Assembly (NCBI GenBank): GCA_021800315.1
Contig: JAJYZD010000110.1
Coordinates: forward strand, 2,039 to 11,043
Direction: 5' to 3'
From: Bacillota bacterium
Lineage (GTDB): Bacteria > Bacillota > Desulfotomaculia > Desulfotomaculales > JAJYZD01
Length of the DNA stretch: 9,005 nt
Part shown: positions 1-6,150 of the stretch, in pieces
How positions within the stretch are numbered: position 1 is the first letter of the stretch
How the letters are laid out: each line of letters opens with the position of its first letter
Notes under the pieces: model-generated
Database searches by the model: none
What the model was told of the DNA's origin: nothing
Seen by the model: only the letters and a program-made list of their open reading frames with translations
Made by a program: the position numbers and the translations under genes

Positions 1-574
1 TGATACTCACTAGATGGTTAAAGTGAATCATCCAATCTCCGGTTTTGGGTAGATATACCAGCTTAACTTGCTGCACTTTGCCAAGAATAACATTAGGGGC
101 CAATCGATATTCAAGAACCAATTCTCTTCGATCATAGGTTTTCGGAAGTATAAGTTTGATCTGAGATTCGGATAATACCTCAAAGGCATTCTGCTTAAAC
201 GTTACAGTACTAAGCAAAGTCTTTTTACGAAATCCCGGCGGGTTGGCTTTCTTATTGTCGTTCTTGCGATGCGAAAACCAAGATCTATATGAATCGTCCT
301 GCTCACCCAATATCTCCTGGGCGCTTTGGGAAGGAAGGAGTTTGTACCATCGATTGATCTTTAACTCCCTGCATTGTTGAGCAAAGTTCGGAATTTTACC
401 GATGAGTTCCAAAAGAGAACGACGATTATGGTTCGCCACGTTCCACAGCTTTGTTACTACAAACCCCAACAGCCCGAGCAATAAGGCGTTTTGATCGGAA
501 AGATTAACCACCTTTCCTACCGCTGTTAGGGTTTGACTGGCTGATCGATCTTTTGGCTTTTTTGATCGCGACAA
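1..574 (-). CDS. tnpB: TnpB RNA-guided nuclease, 5' part (IS200/IS605 family), truncated by window edge
   Basis: The minus-strand reading frame starts at TTG (572-574) and stays open to base 1, giving about 191 residues of the N-terminal half. A strong ribosome site, AAGGAGG at 584-590 with a 9-nt spacer, fixes the TTG start. The protein begins with a basic stretch (SRSKKPKDRSASQ) and then reads LWNVANHNRRSLLELIGKIP, LKINRWYKLLPSQSAQEIL and ANPPGFRKK. These are hallmarks of the TnpB N-terminal helical and wedge region (LWN.AN..RR; WYK.LPSQ.AQ; PPGF.KK). TnpB is an omega-RNA-guided RuvC endonuclease encoded in IS200/IS605 transposons and related to Cas12. The RuvC motifs, the zinc ribbon and the omega RNA at the 3' end lie outside the window, so whether the nuclease is intact cannot be judged. 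Base composition is clearly more AT-rich than the neighbouring genes, consistent with a mobile element. Confidence 0.88.
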   Translation of the reverse strand, partial: MSRSKKPKDRSASQTLTAVGKVVNLSDQNALLLGLLGFVVTKLWNVANHNRRSLLELIGKIPNFAQQCRELKINRWYKLLPSQSAQEILGEQDDSYRSWFSHRKNDNKKANPPGFRKKTLLSTVTFKQNAFEVLSESQIKLILPKTYDRRELVLEYRLAPNVILGKVQQVKLVYLPKTGDWMIHFNHLVSI

Positions 575-611
575 CTCTTTTCACCTCCTTTCAATTAAAA
601 CTATCAAGAAT

Positions 612-640
612 ATTTTACCACATAGCTATACCCACGACAA
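612..640 (-). promoter_or_regulatory. Sigma-A-type promoter candidate for tnpB
   Basis: On the minus strand TTGTCG (635-640) is followed after 17 nt by TAAAAT (612-617). The -10 is one base from consensus and the spacer is ideal; the -35 matches 4 of 6. It lies just upstream of the tnpB ribosome site (584-590), giving a short leader. It is a visual match only. Confidence 0.45.
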
Positions 641-671
641 TACCTGCCAGGGAAATTTTCCGGGCTTTCAT

Positions 672-691
672 CCCACGGCTAAAGCCGTGGG
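672..691. repeat. IS200/IS605-type subterminal hairpin (left end of the tnpB element)
   Basis: CCCACGGC - TAAA - GCCGTGGG is a perfect 8-bp stem (9 bp if the loop is reduced to two bases). It lies upstream of the minus-strand tnpB, where the left end of an IS200/IS605 element should be. Such elements have subterminal imperfect palindromes recognised by the Y1 transposase TnpA rather than terminal inverted repeats. The exact cleavage site and element boundary cannot be fixed without an empty site or the right end. A solo end from an older insertion is an alternative. Confidence 0.6.
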
Positions 692-950
692 CTTTCCCGC
701 CCGATTTTTGTAAACAACTCCAGACTGATTTTACCACAAGAAACGTCCCGTGTCAGCGCTCCGCTTCCTGCCCGGGCCGGCCAAGTCCCAGGGCCGGCAA
801 CATCCTCCGGCGGCCCTGGCCCACCGCCGCTCAATCAGCCGGTCGGGGGCAGGCGGCGCTAACCAAAACGGGGACATTCGCATATGATGGGAAATAATGT
901 CATGAAGCGGCGGCGGGAACAGTGCCCGAGGATAGGGAAGGGAATGACTC

Positions 951-1403
951 ATGATGGTAGATGTCGCTACGCGAATCCGGGAACTGTACCGGGAGGGCTT
1001 CGGGTGCAGCCAGATCCTGATCCTGCTCGGCCTGGAAGCCCGGGGCCGGTGCGACCCGGATTTGGTCAGGTCCATGAGCGGGCTGGCGGGCGGAGTAGGT
1101 TCATCGGGACATTTGTGCGGAGTTCTGACGGGCGGGGCTTGTTTGCTGGGGTTTTATGCCGGGAAGGGTGATAGGCGGGAAAGGGAACACGACCGGTTCT
1201 TCCTGATGCTCGACGAACTGGTCGAATGGTTCGAAAAGGACATAGGCCTCCGGTGCGGGGGGGTTAACTGCACGGAAATAGCCGACTGTTCCCTGGCCGA
1301 AGCCGGGCCGTTGCCGCGGTGCTGCGGCATCATTCTGACCGGATGGGAGAAGGTCGGGGAGATACTGCGCAAAAACGGCGCGGGTTCCGGCGTTTTCCGG
1401 TGA
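951..1403 (+). CDS. C-GCAxxG-C-C-type cysteine-rich protein
   Basis: This is a 150-residue soluble protein with seven cysteines in a pattern like that of the C-GCAxxG-C-C (DVU_1555-like) family. FGCSQ is at 17-21, the glycine-rich GLAGGVGSSGHLCGVLTGG at about 44-62 contains Cys56, VNCTEI at 105-110 contains Cys107, Cys113 follows, and PRCCG at 122-126 contains Cys124/125. In that family the glycine/cysteine core normally reads CGA..G; here it is CGVLTG. The function is not established; members are often found near redox or metal-dependent genes and may bind a metal or cluster. The start is ATG 951 or ATG 954; AAGGGA at 938-943 suits either (7 or 10 nt). The neighbouring genes do not form an operon with it: the tnpB element lies upstream on the other strand and a convergent gene follows 47 bp downstream. 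Confidence 0.7.
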   Translation: MMVDVATRIRELYREGFGCSQILILLGLEARGRCDPDLVRSMSGLAGGVGSSGHLCGVLTGGACLLGFYAGKGDRREREHDRFFLMLDELVEWFEKDIGLRCGGVNCTEIADCSLAEAGPLPRCCGIILTGWEKVGEILRKNGAGSGVFR

Positions 1404-1450
1404 CCGTGCAAACCGCCGGTCCGGTGTAACGCCGGGCGGGGGAGGATGCC

Positions 1451-1666
1451 TCAAGTGACCTGGCAAAAGCCGCCAAACCCCTGGATAAACTTCTTGTAGA
1501 AATCAATCCTGGTATCCAGGGATTTAACTACTTCCCATTTTTCCGCGGCGCTCATTTCCTCCCATCGTTTTCCGGACAGGGTGCCCTCAACGATCGAATC
1601 TATTTGTTGTTTGGTAAAACCGAGTGCCTGCAGTTTAATCCTGACCTGGGCCAGCGCATTGTGCAC
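1451..1666 (-). CDS. Small protein of unknown function (71 aa)
   Basis: The frame starts at GTG (1664-1666), supported by an AAGGA ribosome site at 1676-1680 with a 9-nt spacer. The overlapping ATG at 1666-1668 is in another frame and is not used. The protein is predicted mostly helical and charged: an N-terminal LAQVRIKLQALGFTKQQID helix, then EGTLSGKRWEEMSAAEKWEVVKSL and a C-terminal aromatic-rich IDFYKKFIQGFGGF tail. There is no signal peptide, membrane segment or cysteine motif (one Cys near the end). It lies downstream of the hydrolase gene on the same strand but beyond a strong terminator, so it is either transcribed separately or by readthrough. I do not recognise the family. The good ribosome site and amphipathic composition make a real gene likely. 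Confidence 0.6.
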   Translation of the reverse strand: MHNALAQVRIKLQALGFTKQQIDSIVEGTLSGKRWEEMSAAEKWEVVKSLDTRIDFYKKFIQGFGGFCQVT

Positions 1667-1700
1667 ATTAACACTTCCTTAAAGATTATGGAGAAGTGGA

Positions 1701-1736
1701 AAAGTAAAAAGGGAGCGGGCCCAGGCCCGCTCCCTT
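1701..1736 (-). terminator. Intrinsic terminator of the LysM/NlpC-P60 gene
   Basis: GGGAGCGGGC (1711-1720) and GCCCGCTCCC (1725-1734) form a perfect 10-bp stem with a CCAG loop, extended to 12 bp by flanking A-T pairs. On the minus strand it is followed by TTTTTACTTTT (1700-1710). It lies 23 bp beyond the stop of the minus-strand hydrolase gene. This is a textbook rho-independent terminator. Confidence 0.92.
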
Positions 1737-1758
1737 GGAGACCTGTTTCCCTCCGGTC

Positions 1759-2607
1759 CTACAGCCGCCTGCCACCCGCGTACCTGGGACCCCAGTAACC
1801 GTCGTTGATGTTTCTTACCGCCACTCCGTCGCTCGATGTGGCACTGATGAATTCCCCGTTACCGATATAGATGCCGTCGTGGGTAATAGGGCCTTCGGTA
1901 TTGAAGAAAACCAGGTCGCCGCGCCGGAGTTGGTCTTTGGCCACCGGCACGCCTACGGTGTATTGCTCCCAGGTGTCCCGCGGCAGGTTGATGCCGGCCT
2001 CGCGGAAAACATACTGGACGAAACCCGAGCAGTCGAAGCCGGCCGGCGTGGTACCGCCCCAACGGTAGGGCACGCCCTGTAACTTCATGGCGTAGCCGAT
2101 CGTCCGGCCGAGCGGCCCCAGGCCCCTGGATACTTCCGGGGGAGCGGTGACGGAGGCCGGGGATGCCGTCGCGGCGGGGGGATGGCTTGTCCTCCCGGGG
2201 ACGCGCAGAACCTGCCCAATCTGCAGATTATTGGAACCTAGATCGTTAACCGACATTAACGCGGCTACCGAGGTACCGTACCTTCCGGCTATGTCCCAGA
2301 GGGTGTCGCCGGACTGCACGGTGTAGGCGGTGGTGGGCCCGTGGTAGGAAACAGCGGCCGATGTACCGTGTTCCGGAATGGTCAGGTGCTGGCCGATTTG
2401 AAGCAGGGAATCACCGGACAGCCCGTTGGCGGCGATCAGGCTGGAAACCGTCACACCGTAACGGCTGCTGATACTCCACAGGCTGTCGCCGGACCGGACC
2501 TGGTAGGCCGAAGCTGACAGGGGATACACCAAAAGAAGGGACGCGCCGAGAGAAGACGCCAAGATCAATGACCTGACACGCCGCAAAGACAGACTCGCTT
2601 TCCACAC
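1759..2607 (-). CDS. Secreted peptidoglycan endopeptidase, two LysM domains plus NlpC/P60
   Basis: This is a 282-residue exported cell-wall hydrolase. Residues 1-34 form a signal peptide: basic start, hydrophobic LILASSLGASLLLVYPL, then SASA before the mature protein. LysM domains at about 35-78 (YQVRSGDSLWSIS) and 94-137 (YTVQSGDTLWDIA) bind glycan strands. A Pro/Ala/Thr linker (138-160) leads to an NlpC/P60 domain (about 165-282), which typically cleaves D-Glu-meso-DAP bonds in stem peptides. The catalytic Cys193 is in FDCSGF and His243 in ITHDGIYIG. The third polar triad residue, twelve residues after that His, is Ser255 (FISATSSDG), where His is usual. GTG 2605-2607 is the only start in the frame after the upstream TAG, but it lies inside the riboswitch P1 stem and has no clear Shine-Dalgarno. 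TTG at 2584-2586 would also leave a good signal peptide. The gene is controlled by the c-di-AMP riboswitch and ends before a strong terminator. Confidence 0.93.
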   Translation of the reverse strand: MWKASLSLRRVRSLILASSLGASLLLVYPLSASAYQVRSGDSLWSISSRYGVTVSSLIAANGLSGDSLLQIGQHLTIPEHGTSAAVSYHGPTTAYTVQSGDTLWDIAGRYGTSVAALMSVNDLGSNNLQIGQVLRVPGRTSHPPAATASPASVTAPPEVSRGLGPLGRTIGYAMKLQGVPYRWGGTTPAGFDCSGFVQYVFREAGINLPRDTWEQYTVGVPVAKDQLRRGDLVFFNTEGPITHDGIYIGNGEFISATSSDGVAVRNINDGYWGPRYAGGRRL

Positions 2608-2716
2608 CTGCGAAGTTAGCTGACGGGTTAGGACTGAAAGCTAGCCCTCTACCAAAATATGGTGGTTAACCCCGAAAATTGGTTCCTCCGCTTCCCCGAC
2701 AGGGGAATTAGGTGTA
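2603..2716 (-). ncRNA. c-di-AMP riboswitch (ydaO-yuaA type)
   Basis: Read on the minus strand, the leader contains the conserved ydaO elements in order. They are GCGGAGGAACCAATTTT followed by CGGGGTTAACC, then GGTAGAGGG, and the hallmark CCCGTCAGCTAACTTCGCAGG near the 3' end. P1 is formed by ACACCT (2710-2715) and AGGTGT (2604-2609), extended by a T-G pair; a GC-rich hairpin (TTCCCC-TGT-CGGGGAA) follows the 5' P1 strand. These elements align well by eye with ydaO aptamers recalled from thermophilic clostridia. The class senses cyclic di-AMP and usually switches off cell-wall hydrolase and potassium/osmolyte genes, which fits the LysM/NlpC-P60 gene here. Oddly, there is no separate expression platform: the 3' P1 strand contains the GTG start of the downstream gene. 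Confidence 0.9.
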
Positions 2717-2732
2717 TTATGTATTCTTGCCA

Positions 2733-2762
2733 ATTTTAATTGAGATTCGAGTAGTCTGTCAA
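2733..2762 (-). promoter_or_regulatory. Sigma-A promoter of the riboswitch/hydrolase transcript
   Basis: On the minus strand a perfect -35 TTGACA (2757-2762) is followed after 18 nt by TAAAAT (2733-2738), one mismatch from TATAAT. Transcription would start near 2726, about ten bases before the 5' strand of riboswitch P1. This fits a dedicated promoter for the riboswitch-controlled gene. Confidence 0.7.
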
Positions 2763-2847
2763 TTCGTCGAAAAGAGCGCTTGTCAAAATTAGGCCGGTAA
2801 TGCTTAACCATGCTCGTCCTAGGATCATATGTTTTATGTTTTGGCAG

Positions 2848-2870
2848 CGGGGCCGGATTCGTCAGCCCCG
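2848..2870 (-). terminator. Weak hairpin after the GH57 gene, possible transcription end
   Basis: CGGGGC (2848-2853) pairs with GCCCCG (2865-2870) around an 11-nt loop, 36 bp beyond the stop of the GH57 gene. There is no T-run on the minus strand, so it is not a standard intrinsic terminator. It is the only hairpin candidate found between that gene and the next promoter. Confidence 0.25.
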
Positions 2871-2905
2871 GGCGAAAGGTAACGGTCACACTTCCGCGCT
2901 CCCGC

Positions 2906-4519
2906 CTACCGGGGACCACGGCAGTGGCGGACCTCCGCCCGATCGGACCGGTAGCAACGGTAGTCGAACCGGGGAAAGATGTTGTTCTTCCCTTCCAGGT
3001 AGGCCAGGTGACCCTCGTCGACCCGGTCCTCCCGTATTTCCTGCCGAAGGCGTTGGAAATTCAACAGGTGTTCCTTGGTTCGCCGGACCGCGTAGGGAAC
3101 CATGGTGCCGGTGCTCATGATGAAGGCCCAGTCGCTGGCCTGGGCCAGGAGGAGTTCCCGCCCGGCCTGGTTCAAGGCCCTCTCCACCGCGCCGGAGGCC
3201 CGCGGCCGTTCGTTGGCCATCTCCACCATACGGTCGCCCGCTATGTGCAGGTGGCGGTAAACCCAGTCGTTGGCGGCGCACAACCAGACTTCGTGGTAGC
3301 CCTTGTTGCCCCAGCTCGAGGCGCAGGGGGTGGTCATCTGGTTCAAGGGCTGCCGCTCAAGGTAGGCGGCCGGGGTGATAAGTTCGATCTCGGTTTGGTC
3401 GCAAACCAGCTTGCGGATCAGGTAATCCAGCCAGCGGGGGCCTTCGAACCACCAGTGGCCGAACAGTTCGGCGTCGTAGGGCGCGGTGAGCAGCACCGGC
3501 CGGTCCATGAAGCCGGCCAGCCACCTGACCTGGTGCTGCCGGTTGAAAAGGAAGTTGCCGGCGTGCACGGCGGCCTTTTCCCGGGCCCGGTCCGGCTGGT
3601 AGTAGTCCTTGAAGTTGTCCCGGCCGGTGATGCGGTGGTATTTGAACCCGGTGTTGATCCGGAAGCCGTCCGGGTGGATGTACGGCCGGACGTAGTCGTA
3701 ATCCAGGTCGAAACCGATGTCCCGGTAATACTCCCGGTATTCGTAGTCGCCCGGGTAGCCTTCCCGCATGCTCCAGACCTGCCGGGAAGATTCCGGGTCG
3801 CGCCCGAAAGCGGCCACCCCGGAGGGACAGTAGATAGGGGCGAAGACCCCGTAACGGGGCCGGTGGGAGGCGTAAAGCACCCCGTGGGTATCGGTCAGGA
3901 AGTATTTCAGGCCGTACTGGCGCAAAATCTCGTCCAGACCCGGGGTGTAGGCGCATTCGGGCAGCCAGATGCCGGGCGGTGTAACGCCGAAGTGCTGCCG
4001 GTGGGTCTCCACCGCGGTCTCCACCTGGGCCCGGACCGCTTCGGGGCGCAGCATCATGAAGGGCAGGTAGCCGTGGGTGGCGGCGCAGGTCATGATTTCG
4101 AGGCAGCCGGCGTCCTGCAATTCCTTGAAGGGACGGACCAGGTTGCGGTCGTAACGGTAATAGAGGTCGCGGCAGCGGCGCAGACGGCGGCCGTAGAGGA
4201 GGGCGGTCGCGTGGCAGGGACCGCCGTAGGTCCGGTGCTCTTCCTTCTCCGCCAGTTCCAAAAGGCCTTCCAGGTGCCGGGCGTAGCGCTCCTGGAGCAG
4301 TCCGTCGGTCAGCATGGAGACCAGGGGCGGGGAGAGGGAGACCGTCAAACGGTAGGAAACCCCGTCGGCCGCCAGCTTTTGGAACACCTCCAGGAGGGGG
4401 ACGTAGGTTTCGGTGACGGCCTCGTAGAGCCAGCGTTCCTCCAGGAAGCTCTCGTGCTCCGGGTGGCGGACGAAGGGAAGGTGGGCGTGCAGGACCAGGG
4501 CCAGGTAACCTTTAGGCAT
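2906..4519 (-). CDS. GH57 1,4-alpha-glucan branching enzyme (DUF1957 family)
   Basis: This 537-residue protein is close in length to characterised GH57 branching enzymes (roughly 520-560). Conserved GH57 regions appear in order: LVLHAHLPFVRHPEHESFLEE at the N-terminus (HAHLPF 11-16), CAATHGYLPF (145-154), GIWLPECAY (183-191) with nucleophile Glu188, and LLTAPYDAELFGHWWFEG (343-360) with acid/base Asp349. The C-terminal DUF1957 helical domain follows and contains ASDWAFIMSTGTM (461-473). Its expected role is to form alpha-1,6 branches in glycogen-like alpha-glucan in the cytoplasm; there is no signal peptide. The ATG start is fixed by AAAGGAG (4529-4535, 9-nt spacer), which lies inside the last codons of the upstream DUF4912 gene. 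Only 3 bp separate the two genes, so they are translationally coupled. A hydrolase (amylase) activity instead of branching is the main alternative. Confidence 0.92.
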   Translation of the reverse strand: MPKGYLALVLHAHLPFVRHPEHESFLEERWLYEAVTETYVPLLEVFQKLAADGVSYRLTVSLSPPLVSMLTDGLLQERYARHLEGLLELAEKEEHRTYGGPCHATALLYGRRLRRCRDLYYRYDRNLVRPFKELQDAGCLEIMTCAATHGYLPFMMLRPEAVRAQVETAVETHRQHFGVTPPGIWLPECAYTPGLDEILRQYGLKYFLTDTHGVLYASHRPRYGVFAPIYCPSGVAAFGRDPESSRQVWSMREGYPGDYEYREYYRDIGFDLDYDYVRPYIHPDGFRINTGFKYHRITGRDNFKDYYQPDRAREKAAVHAGNFLFNRQHQVRWLAGFMDRPVLLTAPYDAELFGHWWFEGPRWLDYLIRKLVCDQTEIELITPAAYLERQPLNQMTTPCASSWGNKGYHEVWLCAANDWVYRHLHIAGDRMVEMANERPRASGAVERALNQAGRELLLAQASDWAFIMSTGTMVPYAVRRTKEHLLNFQRLRQEIREDRVDEGHLAYLEGKNNIFPRFDYRCYRSDRAEVRHCRGPR

Positions 4520-4522
4520 CGG

Positions 4523-5251
4523 TTAATGCTCCTTTCCCGGGAATGACGGTGAACTGACGTTGAGCGGAATTTCGCCGGCCCGGGATGCCATCTCCTCGAT
4601 GATGAGGGGGGAGCCGGTGCCCAACTGGATCCGCATGGAACGGTACAGGCCTTCGATCCACATCCAGTGTTCGTCCGTGGAGTCGGAAAACCCGGCGCGG
4701 GGCGTTTGCACGACGTTGGATCGCAAAAGCGTGACGAAGCGACCGTCGGGAAACATGCGGCCCAGGTCGACCACGAAGGAGTGGTCCGGATCGTTCACGG
4801 CTATGTGCCAGTTGTCGGCGTTTTCCTGGAGGCCGATGTCGATGATCCTGAGGGCGTTGCCGCCGTCGAAATCCACGCCGGTGATGTCGTAAACCCGCAG
4901 GGTCGGCCTGGTCATCTCCCAGGTCCTGGCTCCGTAGGCGCGCTCAAAATCATCCTGGCGGGTGGCCGAAACCTCCCAGTAAGCGAACAGCCAGGCCGGG
5001 TCCCGGGCCAACAGGACCAGGCGTTCCACGCCGTAGCGCTGCGGCAGTTCCCGTTCTACGGGGCCGGGCGGCGGCTCCCGGTTGTAAGGCGGGGGAGGCG
5101 CCAGTTCGGCGGCGAACTCTTCCAGGACCTGGCCCGGGACTGCCAAGGGTTCGGTTGCCCGTTCCCGTCCGGAACGTCGGATCCGGCGCAGGAAAAGGAT
5201 GGCGAAAACGGCGAACAACAGGGCCAGGCCGAAGAACAAAAGGACAGCCAA
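4523..5251 (-). CDS. Membrane-anchored DUF4912 protein
   Basis: This 242-residue protein has one N-terminal membrane segment (about residues 2-21) followed by basic residues (LRRIRRSGRER), so the remainder is probably cytoplasmic. A Pro-rich linker (51-64, APPPPYNREPPPGP) leads to the DUF4912 domain, about 72-205, recognised by YGVERLVLLARDPAWLFAYWEVS (73-95) and the following beta-rich stretch with NWHIAV and RFVTLLRSN. The biochemical role of DUF4912 is not established. Members commonly sit beside GH57/DUF1957 enzymes, which suggests a role in glucan binding or in placing the enzyme at the membrane (inference). The TTG start (5249-5251) is fixed by a perfect AGGAGG at 5260-5265 with an 8-nt spacer. 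It is the first gene of the operon with the branching enzyme. Confidence 0.87.
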   Translation of the reverse strand: MAVLLFFGLALLFAVFAILFLRRIRRSGRERATEPLAVPGQVLEEFAAELAPPPPYNREPPPGPVERELPQRYGVERLVLLARDPAWLFAYWEVSATRQDDFERAYGARTWEMTRPTLRVYDITGVDFDGGNALRIIDIGLQENADNWHIAVNDPDHSFVVDLGRMFPDGRFVTLLRSNVVQTPRAGFSDSTDEHWMWIEGLYRSMRIQLGTGSPLIIEEMASRAGEIPLNVSSPSFPGKEH

Positions 5252-5648
5252 ATCGTCAACCTCCTAGAAAACCTTGTGGCTTGGAGACGGAAGAATCCCG
5301 GCAATAATCGGCGGACGCTCGTGGTGTAATCTTTCAGGCGGAACACCGCGCTTATTATTTCCCGCCCGGTAGGGCTTTATAATTCCTAATCGGCCGAAAA
5401 CAAGGGCATGGAGGAGCTTCCCGGTTGTTCATCGCGGATTCTCTCGATCTTGCTGGTTTTTTGGAATTCCGCCGGGAATCGGGGATCGGAGCCCGGCCAC
5501 GGTGCACGGGAGTTTCGCCCGCCGGGGAGCGCAAAAGTCGCTTGATCTTTCTCTTCCGGCCCTGTAATATATAGTTAAGCAAAATATTAACCGGCCAGGG
5601 ATCGACTTCCGCGGGGACAGGCCTGATCCCCTTGACCGCGGATTATCC
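5252..5648. other. Noncoding divergent region
   Basis: This stretch separates the minus-strand glucan operon from the plus-strand ORF. It holds the operon promoter candidate on the minus strand. On the plus strand TTGATC (5542-5547), a 17-nt spacer and TAATAT (5565-5570) may serve the orphan ORF; this second match is weak. An AT-rich patch at 5563-5592 stands out against the GC-rich surroundings. A hairpin at 5609-5641 (CCGCGGGGA / TCCCC...CCGCGG) precedes the orphan ORF. The open frames here lack any protein signature. Confidence 0.45.
5376..5403 (-). promoter_or_regulatory. Promoter candidate for the DUF4912-GH57 operon
   Basis: On the minus strand TTGTTT (5398-5403) precedes TATAAA (5376-5381) by 16 nt. 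The -10 is one base off consensus; the -35 shares only TTG. It would give a leader of about 120 nt before the TTG start. It is a visual match only. Confidence 0.35.
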
Positions 5649-5669
5649 ATGGTATGGGGGCGAACACGG

Positions 5670-6095
5670 ATGAACCGGGAGTGTCTGGTTACCATCTTCG
5701 ATAAGGCACTGGAGCCGCCCAGGGCGTTGACGGTGAAAGAAGCCGGGAGCGATGGCTTCGCCGTGATACTGACCGACTTTGCAAGCAGGCTGGCGAAAGG
5801 CATTGATTTTTACCAGTGCTTGTCGGTGGAAGATCTTCCCCTGGTCGATAGTGTTATTATTGTCAGGGGACAATTGACCAACTATTATAAAGATGTTTCG
5901 GGTATTGAACATACCAGGTTCATCAGTGTCGATTCGGAATCCGATGCGCACATTAAGTTGAATGACATATTGTTTGTTTGTAGTAGTAAAGATAGAAAAG
6001 AGTATACGGTGTATATGTACCTGGAGGCTCTCAGCGACTGCGTGGTGTTATCTGAAAAGGAAAAATTAATCCTGACCAGGCACCTGGTTGTATGA
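5670..6095 (+). CDS. Protein of unknown function (141-148 aa)
   Basis: The frame could start at ATG 5649 (148 aa) or ATG 5670 (141 aa). I prefer 5670 because a G-rich GGGGG at about 5655-5659 lies 10 nt upstream, while 5649 has no ribosome site; neither is strong. The product begins MNRECLVTIFDKALEPPRAL, continues with alternating beta-like stretches (GFAVILTDFA, VDSVIIVRGQLT, KLNDILFVCSSKD, EYTVYMYLEAL) and ends in a basic, hydrophobic KLILTRHLVV. It looks like a small soluble alpha/beta protein without signal peptide, membrane segment or metal motif. Its 3' half is clearly more AT-rich than the neighbouring genes, suggesting recent acquisition. I do not recognise a family. It is immediately followed by the IscB element. 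Confidence 0.5.
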   Translation: MNRECLVTIFDKALEPPRALTVKEAGSDGFAVILTDFASRLAKGIDFYQCLSVEDLPLVDSVIIVRGQLTNYYKDVSGIEHTRFISVDSESDAHIKLNDILFVCSSKDRKEYTVYMYLEALSDCVVLSEKEKLILTRHLVV

Positions 6096-6150
6096 AACCG
6101 GAGGGTTTTCCCAGGCACCTTGATGAGAATACTGCAGAGGGGGAATTGCT

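Larger units (their letters stand above)
575..950. other. Intergenic region between tnpB and the cysteine-rich protein gene
   Basis: The first part (575-~710) is the AT-rich leader and left end of the tnpB element, described separately. From about 740 to 880 the DNA is GC-rich and contains a short inverted repeat (GCCGGCC at 776-782 with GGCCGGC at 792-798) that has no T-run and is not a convincing terminator. The open frames crossing this stretch have no recognisable protein signature. A GACATT...AATGTC inverted repeat surrounds about 870-905. No gene is supported. Confidence 0.5.

Noticed and set aside
884..1171. Plus-strand open frame from ATG 884 overlapping the cysteine-rich protein gene
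   Set aside because: It is in another frame, Arg/Pro/Gly-rich and without a motif; the frame starting at 951 has the family pattern and a ribosome site.
1711..1734. Perfect 10-bp inverted repeat considered as a mobile-element end
   Set aside because: The T-run on the minus strand and its place just after the hydrolase stop make it an intrinsic terminator.
2641..2919. Minus-strand 92-residue open frame between the hydrolase and GH57 genes
   Set aside because: It runs through the promoter and the c-di-AMP riboswitch and overlaps the 3' end of the GH57 gene; it has no ribosome site and no protein-like signature.
2810..4546. Plus-strand 578-residue open frame opposite the GH57 gene
   Set aside because: It is antisense to a gene with clear GH57 catalytic motifs. 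Its composition (Val/Gly/Pro-rich) is typical of the complement of GC-rich coding DNA.
5355..5582. Minus-strand 75-residue open frame upstream of the DUF4912 gene
   Set aside because: No ribosome site and a low-complexity Arg/Pro/Lys-rich composition; it overlaps the promoter candidate of the operon.
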